A DNA stretch of 64,000 bases from positions 102,755 through 166,754 of the forward strand of contig OENT01000190.1 of the NCBI GenBank assembly GCA_900239685.1, given 5' to 3'. Origin of the DNA: Rotaria macrura (lineage: Eukaryota; Rotifera; Eurotatoria; Philodinida; Philodinidae). A program made the translations under genes and the position numbers. Below the pieces are notes generated by a model, which saw only the letters and a program-made list of their open reading frames with translations, ran no database searches and was not told the origin of the DNA. Shown piece after piece: positions 11,374-24,150 of the stretch (its first letter is position 1; the number at the start of each line of letters is the position of its first letter).

Positions 11374-14300
11374 ATGGCTTCTAATCCGATTGAAAAATAT
11401 CCTTTAAATCGTCGTAAAGATCATGTGAATCGAAATTTTCAAATTTTTGATGATATTAACAAATCAACTAGAAAGAAACATTCTTTAAAAGTCGAAAACA
11501 AATTCAAAGTTCACAAACCGGAATTCATTCTTAGTATTCATCATAAAGAAAGTCTCGATACTAATAATGGTTTACGTCCATTGATGTCTTTGTTAAAAGA
11601 ATATAAAGGGAAAGAAATCTATCAACCGGATCCACGTTCGTCACTTCACATAAAAGGTTTAGATAATGTCTATTATAAGACACGTAAACCCTTACAAACA
11701 CATGATGTGTGTAAACGTTTTAAACCGGGTATGCCCGTATGGGTCTATTTTACAACAACATGTGAAACATTGGACAATTATTTATTAACAAACGAGAATG
11801 AAATTATTGATTACACACCGAAAGAACGTCTGCATTACGGTTATCGTGGTCGCCTGCAGCGTGAGCAATTAAAAATTAAACAAAACAAACAAAAACAAAT
11901 CATTTCATCGTCTACACCTGATCCATCGCTGGCTTTAACAACCGTTCGTAAGAATGCTCCACTATCAACCGTATGTCATCTGATAACACTTGGCTCATTT
12001 CTTGACTGTGGCACATATATTGCTCATGCATCGACATTATCGGATATTGATAAATTTGAAATTGAATTTCGTAGCATTCCACAATCAATTTATGTACGTT
12101 CTATCAAAAATCAAGATTATTTAAATACGAATGATGACTTACTCTATAATAAAATTCTTTATTCAGTATTAATACCACATGATCATATTGAATCATATAT
12201 AGTCCTTAATCATCAAGATGATTTTATTGACATATTTATTCCACTTCTATATGCTATTAAACCGATACAAGAGATTGAATTAGATGACTTAGGTACAAGA
12301 CAACGTACACGTGCAACAAGATTTCATCGCTTTGAAACAAGACACATTGCACAATCATCTGTTATGCATGTACGAATACCAATGTTAAATACAAGTAGTA
12401 AAATGATTAATGATTTAGCTAGTAAATTACTTGAAAATAGTATTAAAATCTTATATGGAAATATAAAAATTATTCATTTACCAAATGATTTTATAAATCC
12501 ATACGAAAATTTAGAATTTGGAAATTATCTTTGTAATTATGCTTGGCATATGCTGACATCGCTTGGTTAGTTTTTATTGTTTCATCCAAGCTTTCATTGA
12601 GAATCTATGATTATTTTTCGACGTTTACTTTTCAAGAGGATATATCTCGCCATGTGTTAAATGACTTTAATTTAGATGAAATGTTCTCAAGCTCATTTGA
12701 ATGCATTAAGAAAAACAGTAAAATAATTCCGATTTCCGTATCTTTTTCTAATTGTAAATTTTCAAGTAACTCCTATTGGGAAAAGTTGAGTATATGTGAT
12801 ATTTTCATATATAAAACAATTCTCTTGTTCATGAATATATGTCTTTCGAAAGAGAACTTTAGAGAAACTAAAATTCGTACGGTTCAGTTTGTTCATGAAT
12901 AATTTAAAGAAGAATGTTAACTTTTCGTCACTTGAAATAGTTAGTTCTATTCGACAATGTCATAAATGAATCTCAAAGTAGAAAATCGATTTAAAATCTA
13001 TCGGCATTGCTCTCAAACAAGGTCATTACGTCGAGAAAATTAATCGTGCTGCTCTTGTTTTGTAATGCTATGTATCTTCGAGTTGCTCATTAATAATAAT
13101 TTTGTCAAGTTTTATGATAGATGCATGTTTGGATGCATTTAAATAAACTCACCATGTTAAGTTCGATCAACGATCGATTAAGAGCTCTACACTGAGAAGA
13201 TTAGCGAAAGCAAATGCAAACCTTGCTTTAATTTTTCACTGTAACACTATGCCGTAATCTTCACTCATTCATCGCGACTAACTCAATTTTCGTGATAGAC
13301 TATCGACAATAGTTATACGCATAGCCAAGATTGAAAATATCAATAGCTATTGTTTTCAATACAATAAATAGTTAAATAATTCCATTTTGTTTTTCTAAAT
13401 TACAGTTCAATATCACTGATACAATCATAGATTACTTTGAAATCAAAAAGATATTAGAAGATTGTTCAAAATTAATTCTTTTGATAGCAAGGCATACCCT
13501 TACCTATGTAAAAAATATACTATTATCCCCACTCCTGCCAAACTCGTGAGAGAGATTTGTTTAAAACAAACTTAAAAGATAATCGAATTCATGAAGAACA
13601 ACATGTTTTATTTTGGTTTCTGCTTTTGAATTTAACAAATCTTGTCTTTTGTTAATCTTTTATAATTAGGTTATCGTCTCAAAGATAAACTAACTGATGA
13701 ATTCGTATCAAAATTAGTTGATATTTCTAATGATTCTTCATTATTCTATCATGCATTACGTGATTTATGGAAAACATGTAAAGGCAATCGTTTTCTGGAT
13801 ATCTATATTGTATTATCAAATAATACAGTAAAATATTCAGATGTTGCTGCACGATGGTTATTTGATTGTACGACACCGAACTATTGTTATGTACCACGTG
13901 TAGTTGTAACTCCAACACAAATTCTACCTCAACCTATGCGTCCCATGAAAGAAAATCGTGTACTCCGTGGTGGACGCTTTGGTTCATCGTTTGCATTTTG
14001 TCGCGTATTATTACGTGATGAAGATCTTGTAACGATGTCAGCTGAAACTGTTGAACAATGTCGTCAACGTATATTAGATTTAATAATGCAAGATTTAACT
14101 ATAGCACAAACTGATTATGAATATCTTCATTGTTCAAACTCACAGTTACGTGATCGATCATTTTGGTTTTATAAACCAAATAATGGTAACACAGCTGAAA
14201 CCATACGACAGTGGATGGGTAATTTTCGTCATGAATATTCTGTTTCATCTTATGTTACACGTATGGCACTTTGTTTTACGGGTTCAATTAAAACATTTGC

Positions 14301-17300
14301 AATCGAGAAATTAACTGAAATCGAAGAAATTCCAGATATCAAGACAATTGATGGACGATATATTTTCACTGATGGTATTGGAAAAATTAGTGAACCAATG
14401 ATGAGACGAGTTTTCGAAGCATTAGATCTTAATCAAACAACAGGCTACTTGCCTTGTGCTCTTCAAATACGAATGGCAGGCATCAAAGGTGTTTTAGTGA
14501 AAGCACCAGAACTTGGTATTTTAATTTTGTTAGATGAAAATTTTATTTTTAACAAATATCTATTCTCTACTATCAAGGTTTACGTGAAGTTATACAAGTT
14601 CGTCGATCACAAATGAAATTTGAATGTGATCATTATGATCTTGAAGTTATTGATTATTCGAAACCATGTAATTTAACGTTAAATCGACAAGTTATAACAT
14701 TACTTTCATCTCTTGGCGTTCAAGATATTGCATTTTTACACATACAAAATGAAGCACGACTTCGAGCAACCATGGCCTTATTAAAATGTCGAGAAGCTAT
14801 CAGTTTATTGGATAAAGTTAGATATTTTGAATTCGAAAAAATTACAAATTCAGGAAGTATGTTTTTTATTTGAAAATATCTGACATACAAAAGTCACTGC
14901 ATCTTTCATTGAACTTTGTGGATAACTACATGAGCAAAAGTTTGCAATGAATTGATCCTTGCGTGAAAATTTAAAACAGATCATCGCTCGTATAGAAGTG
15001 TTCCAAGGCACAACCTTTGCAGAGATGAAAAAAAAGTTTCTGTTATTTTGTGAGAAACATCGAAAACTCCATCACGTTCTTTGTTAGCGTTCTCGACAGT
15101 TTGATTCCGTTCGTTCATAATGTGTACACACTTTTGATCGAAAATGATCTGAAAGATGATAATAGCCACTTTTTTATCAACAAAGATACACTGTAAGTGC
15201 TACATTATGTATCTAACTTAACACTATTAAAGTAATCAATGAGAATCTATCGAATTAGGTCCATATTTCAAATATAATCGTGTAGCCAAGTTAGTTGACA
15301 ATAAGTAAGATTCAAGTAAAAATAGACACTAGACTTAAACAGTTTAAAGCTATCAAAAAAACAATATGTTCCATGTATTGTTCAGAAGAGAAGAATGAGC
15401 CATGAGTACTATTGAAGCTAGAGAGAATTTGAAAGAAAAATAGTTCCCACAAAAACGAATACAATTTTCGAACTTAAAATTTTCTCTTATGAAATACACA
15501 ATTGATATGTTTTTTTGAGTATGTGTCAACCATTGAACTACTCTTTTGTTTAACACTTTGATATCGTTCAATCGAGTATCTTTATTGGTTATTGTCATTC
15601 AATCAGCTGTGATAAGTTGATCATAAATGTTTTCTTCTAATTTGATTTTGTGATATGAGCTAGAACTTTCGACACAGATACACTTGAAAATTACAAGATA
15701 TGCAGTAAATTTTCAACCGAAACCAATATATATATATATATATGTCCCAGTATACAAGATTCTTGTAGAGACTGACCCTATCCGTTTGCAATCTGAAGTA
15801 TTTTTCGAACGAATGTATTTGTTCTCGCGTAAATTTTGCAACTCTCCCCAACAAATTACACTTATATAACTTCAACAAAAACTAGAAGACATTACTTTAT
15901 TTTACTAATCAAGACAAATGATCGATTAATAAAAATATTCACATGGAAAAAAGCTTGAGTTGTCGTAGATGGTTCATCTTTAACAATAAAAAATCTCATT
16001 TATTTGATTTTATTTAATTAATACTGAAAACGATAATATTGATTTTTAGTTGACATATCTCAAGAACCATTTTTTCGTTCACTATTAATTGCTTCATTTC
16101 GTGATCGATTACGTTGTTTGAAAAAACGTTCTAATGTTTCAATACCAAAAATGTATGGACGAGCTATGTTTGGTATTATTGATGAAAGTCGAACACTTCA
16201 ATATGGTGAAGTATTTATTCAACATACATCAAATAATCAACTTGAATCAGAAATCGTTCTTGGTTATGTTGCTGTGACGAAAAATCCTTGTCTTTATCCA
16301 GGTAAAATTTTTTTATAATGCTACTTTGTTTTTGAATTCTTCTTCTTTTCGATGACTTTGTTTTATAGGTGATATTCGTGTGTTAAAGGCTATTGACGTT
16401 CCACATTTACATCATCTGCACGATTGTATTGTTTTTCCTTGCAATGGTAATACTTGAAGTTGTATTTACAATCAACCATGACGTATTATACTCATTAACG
16501 ATAGTCGAACCTCAATCGATACTAGATTCCGTAATGTGTGTCGTCGTATTTCAAAGTAGATGCTTTCTTGTTAAGACTTTTGAAATACGAGATTGTAGCG
16601 GTGCATATCTGAATAAAATACTAAAAAGTCTCAAGAAAGACTTGGTAGGTAAATCAGACAAAGATTCCATATGAAACTTAATCTATAAAGTATTTGTCTA
16701 TTCAATATACTAATGATTGTACTATGAATAGCAAGATTAGTTGCATAGTGTTTTCTATATGGATCATACTAGCAAGCTGTTTTCGTTGTTTTTGTAAAAT
16801 TGAACTGTTTTGTTTTCTTCACTAGGTCATCGTCCACATACGAATGAAATTTCTGGTTCTGATCTTGATGGTGATGTCTATTGGGTTTGTTGGTTACCAG
16901 ATATTGTACCCAATCCTGAAAATCAAATCCTACCATTAGATTATGATACAACAGAAAAGAAACTTCTTGATCATGCTATAACCATTGATGATGTGGCTGA
17001 GTTTTTAATTGATTATATGGCCAATGATTTTCTTGGTGAATTATGTAATGCTCATTTAGCATGGGCTGATTTAGAATTAGCAACAAGTCCACGTTGCATT
17101 GAATTAGCACATGACATAGCTGCTGTTGTTGATTATCCGAAAACAGGTATCAATCCTGTCAATGATGAAAAACGTCGCGAATTGAAAGCACCACGCTATC
17201 CTGACTTTATGGAAAAAGAGCTACGTACATATGCAAGTCGAAAGGTTCTTGGTAAAATGTATCGTCAAGCACGTTGTGCATATGATTTACATGTTCAATT

Positions 17301-19263
17301 AGAATATCTTGATGAAAAGCACCTCATTGAAATCGATGAAACATTATTATTTGACGGTTATGAAATGTATTGCAATGATGCTAAACGACAATATGAATTG
17401 TATTGTAATAAATTACAACAAATTCTCGATCTATATGATTATAGTACGGAAGCTGAACTAATAACAGGTTGTCAACCATTATTCATCGATGAAAAACGTT
17501 CGTACGATGCGGCTGATGTTGCTGGACAAGATTTTAAGCGGTTACGTACAGATACACGACGGGAATTCTTAAATGAATTTATTCGTTACAATGATAAAAA
17601 AAACCATAAACGTGATCGTGATGTAACACTCATATCATCGGATCCCGCCATAGCTCGTAAACAATTACAAAAGGCATCGGCTTGGTATTATATTGCATAT
17701 ACAGAAGAACATGATGATCATGAACAATTAATAAAATCGAAATCATTTGCTTGGATAATGTGGGATTTCTTATGTGAAATACGTTCATCTAAAGAACGTA
17801 TTCATCATTTATCATCACGAACCATATCTGAAGCATTAAAATCGTATTATATAACAATGACAAATGTGAAATCACGTCATATAGCGAATTATGAAAAAGC
17901 ACGAACAAATTTATATAAATATCTGTTAGAAGATCAATGTGAACATTTATTTGAACCAGCTTATTCATTTCTTAACATACCCGATTTAACTGGTACACGT
18001 GTCCGAGTTATTATTGATTCACATAATAATTTAAATAAATCAAAAACAATTATTAATTTAAATAAACAACAATATGACATTGTACCATTGAATATAAGTA
18101 AAATCAAATCATTTAATAAAGCCAATCGATTCTATTTCAAACTATTAATGCAACAGCCAGCAATAGCAACTGTACTAGAAATAGCTATTGATTGGGCAGC
18201 TAAACATCAATGTTTTACAAGAACAGATAGAGAAGGAACAAGAACTCTTGTTTTAAAGCCAGAAATGTTTTTCGAACGAGCACTTAAAGCTTTATTTAAA
18301 GATGTTCCAGCTTGTTATTTACCATCGTTTGATGATGATGATGATGAAAACGATGAAGATAATCAAATGAAAATCATTAATGGATCGATCGAAGATGATA
18401 CAATATCATCTTCATCAAATAATAACGAACAGCCAGTTAAAGTAACAAATAAACAACTTAATGCAGGTCTATTTTTAACTTATGAACAATGGACTAATTA
18501 TATGATCGATAAAGTAAGAAAATTAAAATTTCTAGTCTAGTTGAAGTTCAAATTTTCGAAACGAAGAAAACTGATTTGAGTATCGTCGTATCAGAATTGA
18601 ATCTAATCGATTTCTTGGTGACATGTTCGGAGATTTATTTTTCTACATGCAGAAATCAATGACAAAGTGTGTTTTCTTCTTCACCTAATATAATAAGCAT
18701 CTGATAATTTCCTAGTCTTAAGATGGATAAATTCGAATTGGTAGAACGAACGATTGAGTCAATCCAAAGAAAATAAAGAGTGAGTTTAAACGAACGAAGG
18801 AGATTACCAAAGTAATATATTCCAACATTAAACTTTATTCATCATACCTTGAAAGTTCGAAGTTGCTGAAACTATTTTTATGTGTTTCAAAAGAATGAAG
18901 CGGTGTATCTTACACAAATAATACTTTTTTTTTTAGTGGGACTTCCAAGCAATAGCCTACAACTTTCAAAAATTGATACGTGTTTGTAACGATGAAAAAG
19001 ATATATGTTTTCTCAATGTATGTCATGTACTTCTATTGGCATTACAAAAGATTGGCATAACACGAAATCTTGACAATGCACCTGTGGACCTGAAAGATTC
19101 ATTGGTTTATCGAGTAAAATTTCATCAATTTTAAAGTAATAAGCATAAATATAATTTGTTATTTTCTATTCAGTTGGATCAACCATTAAATCGTACTTGT
19201 CCATCATCTGCACTAAATGAAAGTGTATCAAAACCAGAGTCGATTCCATCTCATCATCCATGA
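11374..19263 (+). CDS. Cellular RNA-dependent RNA polymerase (RDR/QDE-1/EGO-1 family)
   Basis: Exons 11374-12565, 13670-14515, 14578-14856, 16050-16301, 16369-16446, 16826-18513, 18937-19113 and 19174-19263 join in phase to 1,533 codons plus stop. Landmarks: RFGSSFAFCRVLLRDEDL, LHCSNSQLRDRSFWFY, FTDGIGKIS, QIRMAGIKGVLVKAPELG, LNRQVITLLSSLGVQD, RAMFGIIDE, CLYPGDIRVLKA and the catalytic metal-binding motif SGSDLDGDVYW (DLDGD at about 895-899). The enzyme copies RNA templates to feed small-RNA silencing, a role known from family members in worms, plants and fungi. An acidic run (SFDDDDDENDED) lies near the C-terminus. The reading frame runs past the exon 6 donor (GTAAGA at 18514) to a stop at 18540. 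Splicing there gives two further protein-like exons ending at 19263, which I prefer. Introns 1 (1,104 bp) and 3 (1,193 bp) are long for this window. All key residues seem intact. Confidence 0.93.
15727..15743. repeat. AT dinucleotide run inside RdRP intron 3
   Basis: A short (TA)n run within the 1,193-bp third intron. The rest of that intron holds no supported coding exon. Confidence 0.7.
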
Positions 19264-21893
19264 TATTTGTTTTCGTCATCTTCACCTTTACGCATCGCAT
19301 CGATGTTAGAATTTTTCTCCCATATCTAGTCAACGGATAAAGATGTATTAAATCTCTTTTCTTTCTACATAACACAGCAAAAACTGAACTATTTCATTCC
19401 GAACTCGAGTTGTCGTTCATTGCCGATATAGCATTGTTTTTCTTTTTCTTTGATCAAACGTGTCTTTCATTTTTTTTTTCTATGCATATATTATTTGATA
19501 GAGCAGTTCATTCCTAGAGCTGCTTTTCTTTTCATGAACAAAAGTTTTGATAGATTGTACATATTGCTTTTTCTACGCTTCTTCGTTTTTCTTTCACTGT
19601 ACATATAGGTTCGTTTTCATCGGATTTTGTTCTTTAGCATGAATAGAAAAAAAACCGAAGTCTTTCACTCTTTTCTTTATCATTCGAGTTAATAATTGTC
19701 TTTCTCAATTTGAAAAAATTACAAAATTCTACTGCACAATAAGAACAACTGATATTAATATTTCATGATTTGATGTCAACGAGTAAGATTCAACAATGAA
19801 AAAAGCTTAGTGTCATGCGAAAATGGAAGATTGCAAATTGTAGATTATTCTAAACTCATGACTAACGTAACAGAAAACTTTCGTAAACAATGTTGATTAG
19901 TGACTGAGTAGTATTCATTAGGCAAAATTAGTTAAATGCTAGCGAAGTCAATAATGTAAGTATAGTCAAAATTCATTGTTTCAAATGTGCTAAATTATTC
20001 GTGAAATATGTTTGTGACAACAAGAGTAAGAATTTTTTCAATACAATTTGCATAGCTAATTCAATTTTCTCTCTAGTGATTAGTTCCGGAGAAGACATTA
20101 CTTTCTTGTGAACTGCATATCTATAGGAATATCATACAGAACCTGTTTTAATTACTAATGACAAGATTTGACGTGGAGGATCACTTGAAGATAAATGATT
20201 TAGAAATTTTCCGAGACGGATAAAATTGGATGTCTCAAGTGAATTGATAATCTGAATCTTAAAAAATTGAATGATTGATTTGAATTCATCCAGTATAATT
20301 TTTTCTTATCTGTAGTATTACTGATGTGTATCTGGAAAGGTTATATTTTCTATCGTCATTTATGTTTTGAGATCATTGAGAGGTAGATGTAACAATTTTT
20401 CTTGCTGGTTTTGCTAGAAAACTTATTTGCAATAATGATTTTTTCATCGTTAAGAACCTTGATAGACTCTATTCATATTATTGCTTGGCAAATTGTCTCG
20501 TTAAAATGAAAATAGTAGGTTTTTTCTGCAATGAATTCAAGGATACTACCCACATCACCATGAACGTTAGAATGCAACTTATCTAACACAAGATTATTTG
20601 TATTTGGTTTCATATATCAAGCTAATTGTAGTTTTTATTGGAATGAGCAGTACAAATCCAAGAATGTATGAAACCATCTTGTTTTAATCAATTCATACAT
20701 CAACTGAATTTATTCTATTCTACTTGCTAACTACTGTTAATTATTGTTTTATTTTTGATCGAGATTCGAACACAAGAAGTAAGTATAAATATAAATATAT
20801 ATATATATAATCGAGAACATCGAAAAAAAAACAAAGTAATCATGAGAAGTAAATAGTATTGTGTTGATACCTTGATTAATATTCAGGGTTTATGAAAGAG
20901 CATCAGCAACGGATACATACAGTGTGGAGTCCACACTGTGGACTCATGCTTTACGGAATTGTTAGTATTATTACAAGATATTGCGTAAAAGAAAACAAAT
21001 CCAAAAATTCGATTCTGATATTTAGTTGAACGATTGCTCTAATAAACGTTGCTATGTTCCACAGGATTGAATGAACACGGACGAATTTTCTCTCAAAATG
21101 ATGAATGAAACAGAAAAGACCTGTTTCCTTGCATAGCTTCTAAGAAAACACTTTTTCCTTACAAGCTTTACATATTGCTTATAAAGTATTTGCTTTAAGT
21201 GAAAATTTTACGTTGTTTTAAAGAGCATGACATCTCTCATTGGATGAAATATTAACATAAACTTCCTTGCATACACTTCTCTGCCCAGAACATGGGACGA
21301 CTTATTCAATAATGATCATTTAAAAATCTTTTAGAAGACAAGCTATTTGAAGGTAGACAAAAAATATAGTTACTGAATCAGTATCTATGTTTCATTTTTG
21401 AAAATTCATAACTTTTCTCATGGAACACATAGGATCCATGTGCGAAAAATCGATCACAATAATGATCCGTTGTAGATTACTGATCAGACTGAAACAACCC
21501 TATTCCGTGAATTTTGAATATATAATTTAAGTAATTGAAGATACTTATCAATTGTAGGATCTAAGAAAGGGATGGAATTCTCCACTATAACAGCTGTCAG
21601 ACCCTAGCGTGTGCTCATGATCATTTTCGGAAAATTGATCAATTAGATTTTAAAATATCACAATGTAAACAGTTCCAAAATAAAAAACAAGACATCAAAA
21701 TAATGAAAAATATAACTTATTTATGCAGAAAGTATTAAATTCTGACTTATGCTGTACTATTCATTCGTTTTGTAACCTTTTATTATAATCAAAATTAGAA
21801 AAACAGTATCATGTTAGAAACAATAGCGTGGAAAGAATCAATTGTAAAAGCTGACTAGCATTGTTCTACGTTGGTTATTTTACATTATCAGGG
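19264..21893. other. Gene-free stretch after RdRP
   Basis: No gene supported. A (TA)n run lies near 20797-20809. At 20921-20945 two overlapping stems share bases: AGTGTGG/CCACACT and GAGTCCACA/TGTGGACTC. Confidence 0.5.
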
Positions 21894-22086
21894 TTCGCAG
21901 TGGCCTATGCCTGAAAATCAGGAAAATAGGCATAACACATTTTGGAAAAAATCAGGACACTTTAAGTCTTATCATAGTACTACAATTCAGGATGAAAGCT
22001 GCACAAAAGTATGTCCTTCATTAATAGCTCATTGAAATTATTAGATTATATCTCTTCAAATACATATTTCGAGGTCCGTTTTTTCC

Positions 22087-22858
22087 TTTTCGGTCGCTAT
22101 CTCTAAGTATGTATTGTGCACGCGTTTTCTTTTTCTCAGGCATGTAGCATTGAGGATGGGACACCTATGCCGATTGGATTGTCATTTTTTTCTAGCCGGA
22201 ATTGGATTTTTATTAGAAAAATAGATGTAAAAAGAAATAAGAAAAAATCGCATTTTCTCACTTTTAAAAATTCTATATCTATCTTCTCAACACTGAAACC
22301 ATTTGCCTGCATCGCAACTTCTTCCTTCACTCCTAATTGTTCTTTTCTTGCTATCTCTGCTCTTCGTACATATGAAACAACCAAATTTAAAATAATAAAA
22401 TAAAAGCGTTTACAAGAAAACTTTAGTAAATCGACTGAAATGTTGAAATAAGAGCTACAAGATTTAATTCAACTACGCATAATTCGAAACAAAATGATAT
22501 AAATATCAGTAAAGTACAGTTGATAATCACTAATGATGAAATAACTGCTTTCAAAAAAATCAATTAATTCGAAATAATTCAAACTTATACTGATTGCAAG
22601 AAAAAAAATGGATACAAAAACTAAAAATTTGCCTACAATCTTTCTTTTTATAGAAAATGCTTAATAAATATTTCTTTGAAGTGTTTATGAAACGTTGACT
22701 ATAACTGAATAAGACGTTGAAGTGACGTATATGCTGCCCGACGAAGATAAATCTTAAAAAATCAGGATTTCCAATGAAAAGCACGAAAATCAGAACATAT
22801 TTAAAACTCAGGAAAGTAGTATCACTGTTAGGCCTGCATTATAGATAGCGATCGAAAA
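22087..22858. mobile_element. Possible small inverted-repeat (MITE-like) element
   Basis: Segments 22087-22106 and 22839-22858 are inverted copies of each other, 18 of 20 bases agreeing around TCGCTATCT. They enclose about 730 bp. The surroundings (21895-22830) repeat a short AAATCAGGA-like word several times on the plus strand. Inside, a minus-strand open frame of 82 codons (22136-22384) has some protein-like character but no start context, splice partner or recognised domain. I see no clear target-site duplication. This could be a decayed non-autonomous transposon or chance. Confidence 0.3.
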
Positions 22859-23121
22859 ATTACAATATACATCAATGCTATGTTTAAAATTTTCATCGTG
22901 ATTAACATGAACCTACACATATGTATGTCATGCTCATTTTTTAATAAATAACTCTTCATAATATTCTCCATCAAATGAAAATTTAATCTTACTCTACATA
23001 TGACAGTCATGACTGACAAAAAGAGAGTTATTTTTACGTTTTCATAATAGGAAGAATCTGAGAAAAAATGAATATGATTAAATGCCTTGTAGTCCCTTAG
23101 TTCAATATCGTTCTTTTTCAA

Positions 23122-24150
23122 ATGATAGCAACATTCATAATTTATTTGTGTCGAATTAATTCGATGCTATTTATGTATTTGGGTTTATTCGTTGGTTGTT
23201 TTTGTACAATATTCCTTCTTCGAGAATTTTATTTTCATTCTCAACATCATACATGTCTAAATCTACTTATCATTTTAATATTTAGCACTGATTGTATTTG
23301 GGCATTAATTTGTGCACCTGTGGAAACATACGTGCTCAGAGCAACGCTGAATATTTCGATGATTAATTGTCGAAGACACGATTATTTTATTGAATATAAT
23401 CAACTAATCATAAACTTATGTCGTTATACAACTGCTGTACGTTCATGTTTTAACGTAATACAACCACTTGGTTTTATTTCTCTTAGTTACGAACGGCTAC
23501 GTACTGTTGTTAAAAGAAATGGAAATTTAAATATGAGCGTTATTGTTCATCATCAACGAGATCTTGTGCGTTTGAAGGCTACTACTATTTGTATTTTTAT
23601 ATGGTTAATACTAGGCATTATTGTTGGTATCTATCATGGGATAGAGTATTCTGCTTCAAATACATGTTATGGACAATATTCTGCAGCTTATCAACCTGTA
23701 ATAATTATTAACATGTGTTTTATGGTTAGTGCTGCATTGATTAGTGCTTATATATATGGCAAATTATTTTACGTCGTTAGAAAATATCGAAAAAATATGG
23801 TTATACCGACTATATATGATAGATGTCATTATAGTTTTACTGGAAATCAAAATAATTTACCTTATGATATTCATAGAAAAGATCTTCGTTTGGCCAAACA
23901 TTCATTTGCTATTTGTTTATCGTTTTTCTTATGTCGTCTACCATCGATAATTATGATTTTAATACATGCAATTGTTTTGCGATCAGCACCCGGTTATGTT
24001 CAATGTTATCTTGAAGAATTTACGGATTTTTCCTCACATCTTGTATTTTTAGCGACTATAACAGATCCAATCACTTTTATTTTGAACCAACCAAGATTAA
24101 AGCTAAAATTTTTTCGAATACCAATTATATCCATGTGTTTTAATAAATAG
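23122..24150 (+). CDS. Rhodopsin-like G-protein-coupled receptor, divergent
   Basis: Intronless, 342 residues. Seven hydrophobic segments can be placed at about 8-33, 44-70, 92-122, 152-172, 190-216, 258-285 and 300-322. YERLRTV (about 123-129) sits where DRY normally ends helix 3. Cys100 and Cys182 are candidates for the usual extracellular disulfide. Helix 7 ends TDPITFILNQP (about 314-324), a loose NPxxY equivalent that lacks the tyrosine. The loop between helices 5 and 6 is basic. These fit a class A receptor of a lineage-expanded type, probably peptide- or chemosensory; no ligand can be inferred. A second open frame inside it (23744-23950) is a shadow. No neighbour suggests a pathway. 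Confidence 0.8.
   Translation: MIATFIIYLCRINSMLFMYLGLFVGCFCTIFLLREFYFHSQHHTCLNLLIILIFSTDCIWALICAPVETYVLRATLNISMINCRRHDYFIEYNQLIINLCRYTTAVRSCFNVIQPLGFISLSYERLRTVVKRNGNLNMSVIVHHQRDLVRLKATTICIFIWLILGIIVGIYHGIEYSASNTCYGQYSAAYQPVIIINMCFMVSAALISAYIYGKLFYVVRKYRKNMVIPTIYDRCHYSFTGNQNNLPYDIHRKDLRLAKHSFAICLSFFLCRLPSIIMILIHAIVLRSAPGYVQCYLEEFTDFSSHLVFLATITDPITFILNQPRLKLKFFRIPIISMCFNK

Noticed and set aside
12543-12902. 119-codon open frame overlapping the end of RdRP exon 1
   Set aside because: It lies in RdRP intron 1 in another frame; the exon border at 12565 joins in phase to 13670 with family-like sequence.
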